Shown: positions 6,843 to 8,243 of the stretch, in pieces | Numbering within the stretch: position 1 is the first letter of the stretch | Layout: each line of letters begins with the position of its first letter | DNA from: Hyphomicrobiales bacterium | GTDB lineage: Bacteria; Pseudomonadota; Alphaproteobacteria; Micropepsales; Micropepsaceae | Assembly: GCA_017849395.1 (NCBI GenBank) | Contig: JAFIHO010000162.1 | Coordinates: 1-8,243 of the forward strand | Length of the DNA: 8,243 nt | Reading direction: 5' to 3' | Made by a program: the position numbers and the translations under genes | Notes under the pieces: generated by a model | Database searches by the model: none | Seen by the model: only the letters and a program-made list of their open reading frames with translations | Told to the model about the DNA's origin: nothing

Positions 6843-7465
6843 TGAAGGCGCAGTTCGCCCGCGCCAATCCCATCGCCTTCATGCGGGGTCTTACATTCCC
6901 CGGCGGGCTGCAGCCCGTGCTGCGGGGCAAGGGCGTCTATCTGCGCTATCCGCGCATGGCCGATTTCGCCGCCTGGGCAAGGTTGCGCGGCGAGAGCCGC
7001 GAATTCCTGACGCCTTGGGAGCCGGTCTGGGCCGATGACGAACTGACAAGGGGCGCTTTCCGCCGCCGCATCAAGCGCTACAACAAGGAGACGCGGCTGG
7101 ATTCGGCCTATGTGTTCTTCGTGCTGCGCGAGAATGACAACCAGCTGATGGGCGGCTGCACCCTGTCGAATGTGCGGCGCGGAGTAACGCAATGCTGCAC
7201 CTTGGGCTACTGGATCGGCGAGCGTTTCGCGCGCCGCGGTCACATGACCGAGGCGGTGAAGGCTTTGATCCCGTTCGTGTTCCGCACCCTGGGGCTGCAT
7301 CGCATGGAGGCTGCGTGCCTGACGGGCAATGAGGCGTCCAAGAGTCTTCTGATGCGATGCGGGTTCCGCCAGGAAGGGCTGGCGCGCCGTTATCTGCTTA
7401 TTAACGGCGTCTGGGCGGATCATCTTCTGTTTGCGCTGCTGGAGGACGAGGTCCAGCCGAGCTGA
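6842..7465 (+). CDS. GNAT family N-acetyltransferase, RimJ/RimL type
   Basis: This 207-residue acetyltransferase is of the type related to ribosomal-protein N-terminal acetylases; it should transfer acetyl from acetyl-CoA to an amine, but its substrate cannot be read from sequence. The conserved domain begins at GVYLRYPRMADFAAWARLR (31-49). The acetyl-CoA loop is in RFARRGHMTEA (128-138), where family members usually show a Gly-Arg-Gly-Tyr/His-Met pattern. TLGLHRMEAACLTGNEAS (149-166) and LLMRCGFRQEG (169-179) complete the GNAT core, followed by the terminal strand with WADHLLFALL. GTG at 6842 overlaps the peptidase TAG by one base and is chosen for coupling; ATG 6881 (residue 14) is an alternative that leaves the domain intact. 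Its position after the M16 peptidase is a common alphaproteobacterial neighbourhood. Confidence 0.92.
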   Translation: MKAQFARANPIAFMRGLTFPGGLQPVLRGKGVYLRYPRMADFAAWARLRGESREFLTPWEPVWADDELTRGAFRRRIKRYNKETRLDSAYVFFVLRENDNQLMGGCTLSNVRRGVTQCCTLGYWIGERFARRGHMTEAVKALIPFVFRTLGLHRMEAACLTGNEASKSLLMRCGFRQEGLARRYLLINGVWADHLLFALLEDEVQPS

Positions 7466-7496
7466 CCCGCGCCAGGGCCTATCTCATTGTTTTATC

Positions 7497-7540
7497 GCGG
7501 TTCCGGCGGGAAAACCGCTATACAGTTTTCCTGGAACCGC
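7497..7540 (+). terminator. Long hairpin after the acetyltransferase gene, possible terminator
   Basis: A perfect 8-bp outer stem pairs GCGGTTCC (7497-7504) with GGAACCGC (7533-7540). Inside it a perfect 7-bp stem pairs GGAAAAC (7509-7515) with GTTTTCC (7525-7531) around a 9-base loop. The interior bulge is 4 bases on the left and 1 on the right. The structure begins 31 bp after the acetyltransferase stop and ends 53 bp before the next ATG. Only TTT follows, so it is a weak candidate for an intrinsic terminator. It could instead act as a 3' stabilising structure or in the leader of the next gene. A competing 6-bp pairing (7497-7502 with 7513-7518) exists and could form an alternative fold. 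The hairpin is clear; the terminator role is inferred. Confidence 0.45.
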
Positions 7541-7593
7541 TTTATGGTCCGGCCGCGTCCCCAGCGGATGCGATATACGATAACCAGGACTCC

Positions 7594-8243
7594 ATGCCGT
7601 TCATTCGTCTCCTCGCCCTGGTCCTGTTCGCGTTCACGGCGCTGGCGGCTGCCGCCGCGCCGCCGCGCCCGCCCCAGATCGATTTCGGCAAGACGGACAA
7701 TGTGCTCGACCTGAAACCGGCATTGTCGCCCTATCGCGCGCCGGGCGGCCGCGAGCCAGACGGGTCGGCCTGGTACATCCTCAACGTGTCCAACACCACC
7801 CAGCGTGCCGCCAGCCGCGTGCTGCTGGCGGGCCAGCCCCCTGCCTCGGCGCTGCGGGTGCTGCCGCTTCCGATGCGGCCTTCGATCCTTGCCGTGGTGG
7901 CCGATTCCGGCGCGACGGTGGAAACGGCCAGCGGCTATGGCCGCCGTGCGTGGCGCGTGATCGTGCCGCCGGTCACGTCGGTCAGCCTTGCGGTGCGCGT
8001 GGGCGCGGCGGAAACGCCGCCCGCCGTCTATGCCTGGACCGAACCGGCGCTGGCGGCGCACAACCGCCAGCTTGCGATCTTCGTCACCGCCGTGGGCACC
8101 TTGATCGGTGCGGCGGCGCTTATCACGGGTGGCCTGGCGCTGCTGATCGGACATGCCGCGCCACGCTGGGTGGCGTTGACACTGTTCATGCTGCTGTGGA
8201 GCTGGCTGTCGGGCACCGGGATGTTCGATGCCAGCCTCGCGAC
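7594..8243 (+). CDS. Exported membrane protein, sensor-like N-terminus (3' end outside window)
   Basis: I do not recognise this gene firmly. The frame is open from ATG 7594 to the right edge, 216 complete codons. AGGA (7586-7589) lies 4 bp before the ATG. Residues 1-22 look like a Sec signal peptide: Arg5, a hydrophobic core, then an Ala-rich cleavage region. Residues 23-155 form an extracytoplasmic domain with many short beta-like stretches, containing GSAWYILNVSNTT (57-69) and YGRRAWRVIVPP (115-126). Two hydrophobic helices follow, about 159-187 and 191-207, and the window ends just after. A signal peptide, beta-rich domain and then membrane helices resemble the front of 7TMR-DISM-type receptors. 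These often continue into GGDEF/EAL, histidine kinase or similar output domains, but none is visible here. The GC-rich, biased codon use supports real coding. The hairpin upstream suggests its own transcription unit. Confidence 0.75.
   Translation, partial: MPFIRLLALVLFAFTALAAAAAPPRPPQIDFGKTDNVLDLKPALSPYRAPGGREPDGSAWYILNVSNTTQRAASRVLLAGQPPASALRVLPLPMRPSILAVVADSGATVETASGYGRRAWRVIVPPVTSVSLAVRVGAAETPPAVYAWTEPALAAHNRQLAIFVTAVGTLIGAAALITGGLALLIGHAAPRWVALTLFMLLWSWLSGTGMFDASLA

Noticed and set aside
7487..7714. 75-codon open frame across the last intergenic gap
   Set aside because: Arg/Ser-rich translation, overlaps the hairpin and the signal peptide region of the better-supported gene at 7594 in another frame.

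Overview
The window is a piece of a high-GC alphaproteobacterial chromosome carrying most of the aa3-type cytochrome c oxidase (complex IV) operon and the housekeeping genes that usually follow it in Alphaproteobacteria. The assignment rests on protein character (class A1 CtaD, CtaE starting with the HDYHLVDPSPWP motif, CoxF-like micro-protein, DUF983, SURF1) and on the gene order thrC - M16 peptidase - RimJ-type acetyltransferase. The exact order or family cannot be fixed from the sequence alone.

Layout: all genes are on the + strand and tightly packed. 2-1093 is the C-terminal two thirds of ctaD (subunit I; the left edge cuts it). 1033-2016 is ctaB (heme o synthase). 2013-2147 is a 44-codon CoxF-like membrane micro-protein. 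2161-3075 is ctaE (subunit III). About 3080-3436 is a DUF983 zinc-ribbon/membrane protein. 3433-4143 is SURF1. 4183-5565 is thrC (threonine synthase). 5562-6842 is an M16 zinc peptidase of the mitochondrial-processing-peptidase family. 6842-7465 is a GNAT acetyltransferase. After a 128-bp intergenic stretch with a strong hairpin, 7594-8243 is the start of an exported/membrane protein cut by the right edge.

The left half works as one unit: CtaD and CtaE are catalytic-core subunits, CtaB makes the heme O precursor of heme A, and SURF1 helps mature the heme a/a3 centres. CoxF and DUF983 are conserved companions without a firm role. The notable gap is ctaG (Cox11, CuB insertion), which usually lies between ctaB and ctaE but has no room here: only 13 bp separate the CoxF-like gene from ctaE.

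Most of the window is conserved housekeeping sequence; I see no defence system, mobile element, CRISPR array, tRNA or rRNA. The points worth a second look are the missing ctaG, two genes (ctaB and DUF983) with no standard start codon where homology puts their N-terminus, an extra loop of about 25 residues in CtaE, a 44-nt hairpin before the last gene, and the unassigned sensor-like last gene.
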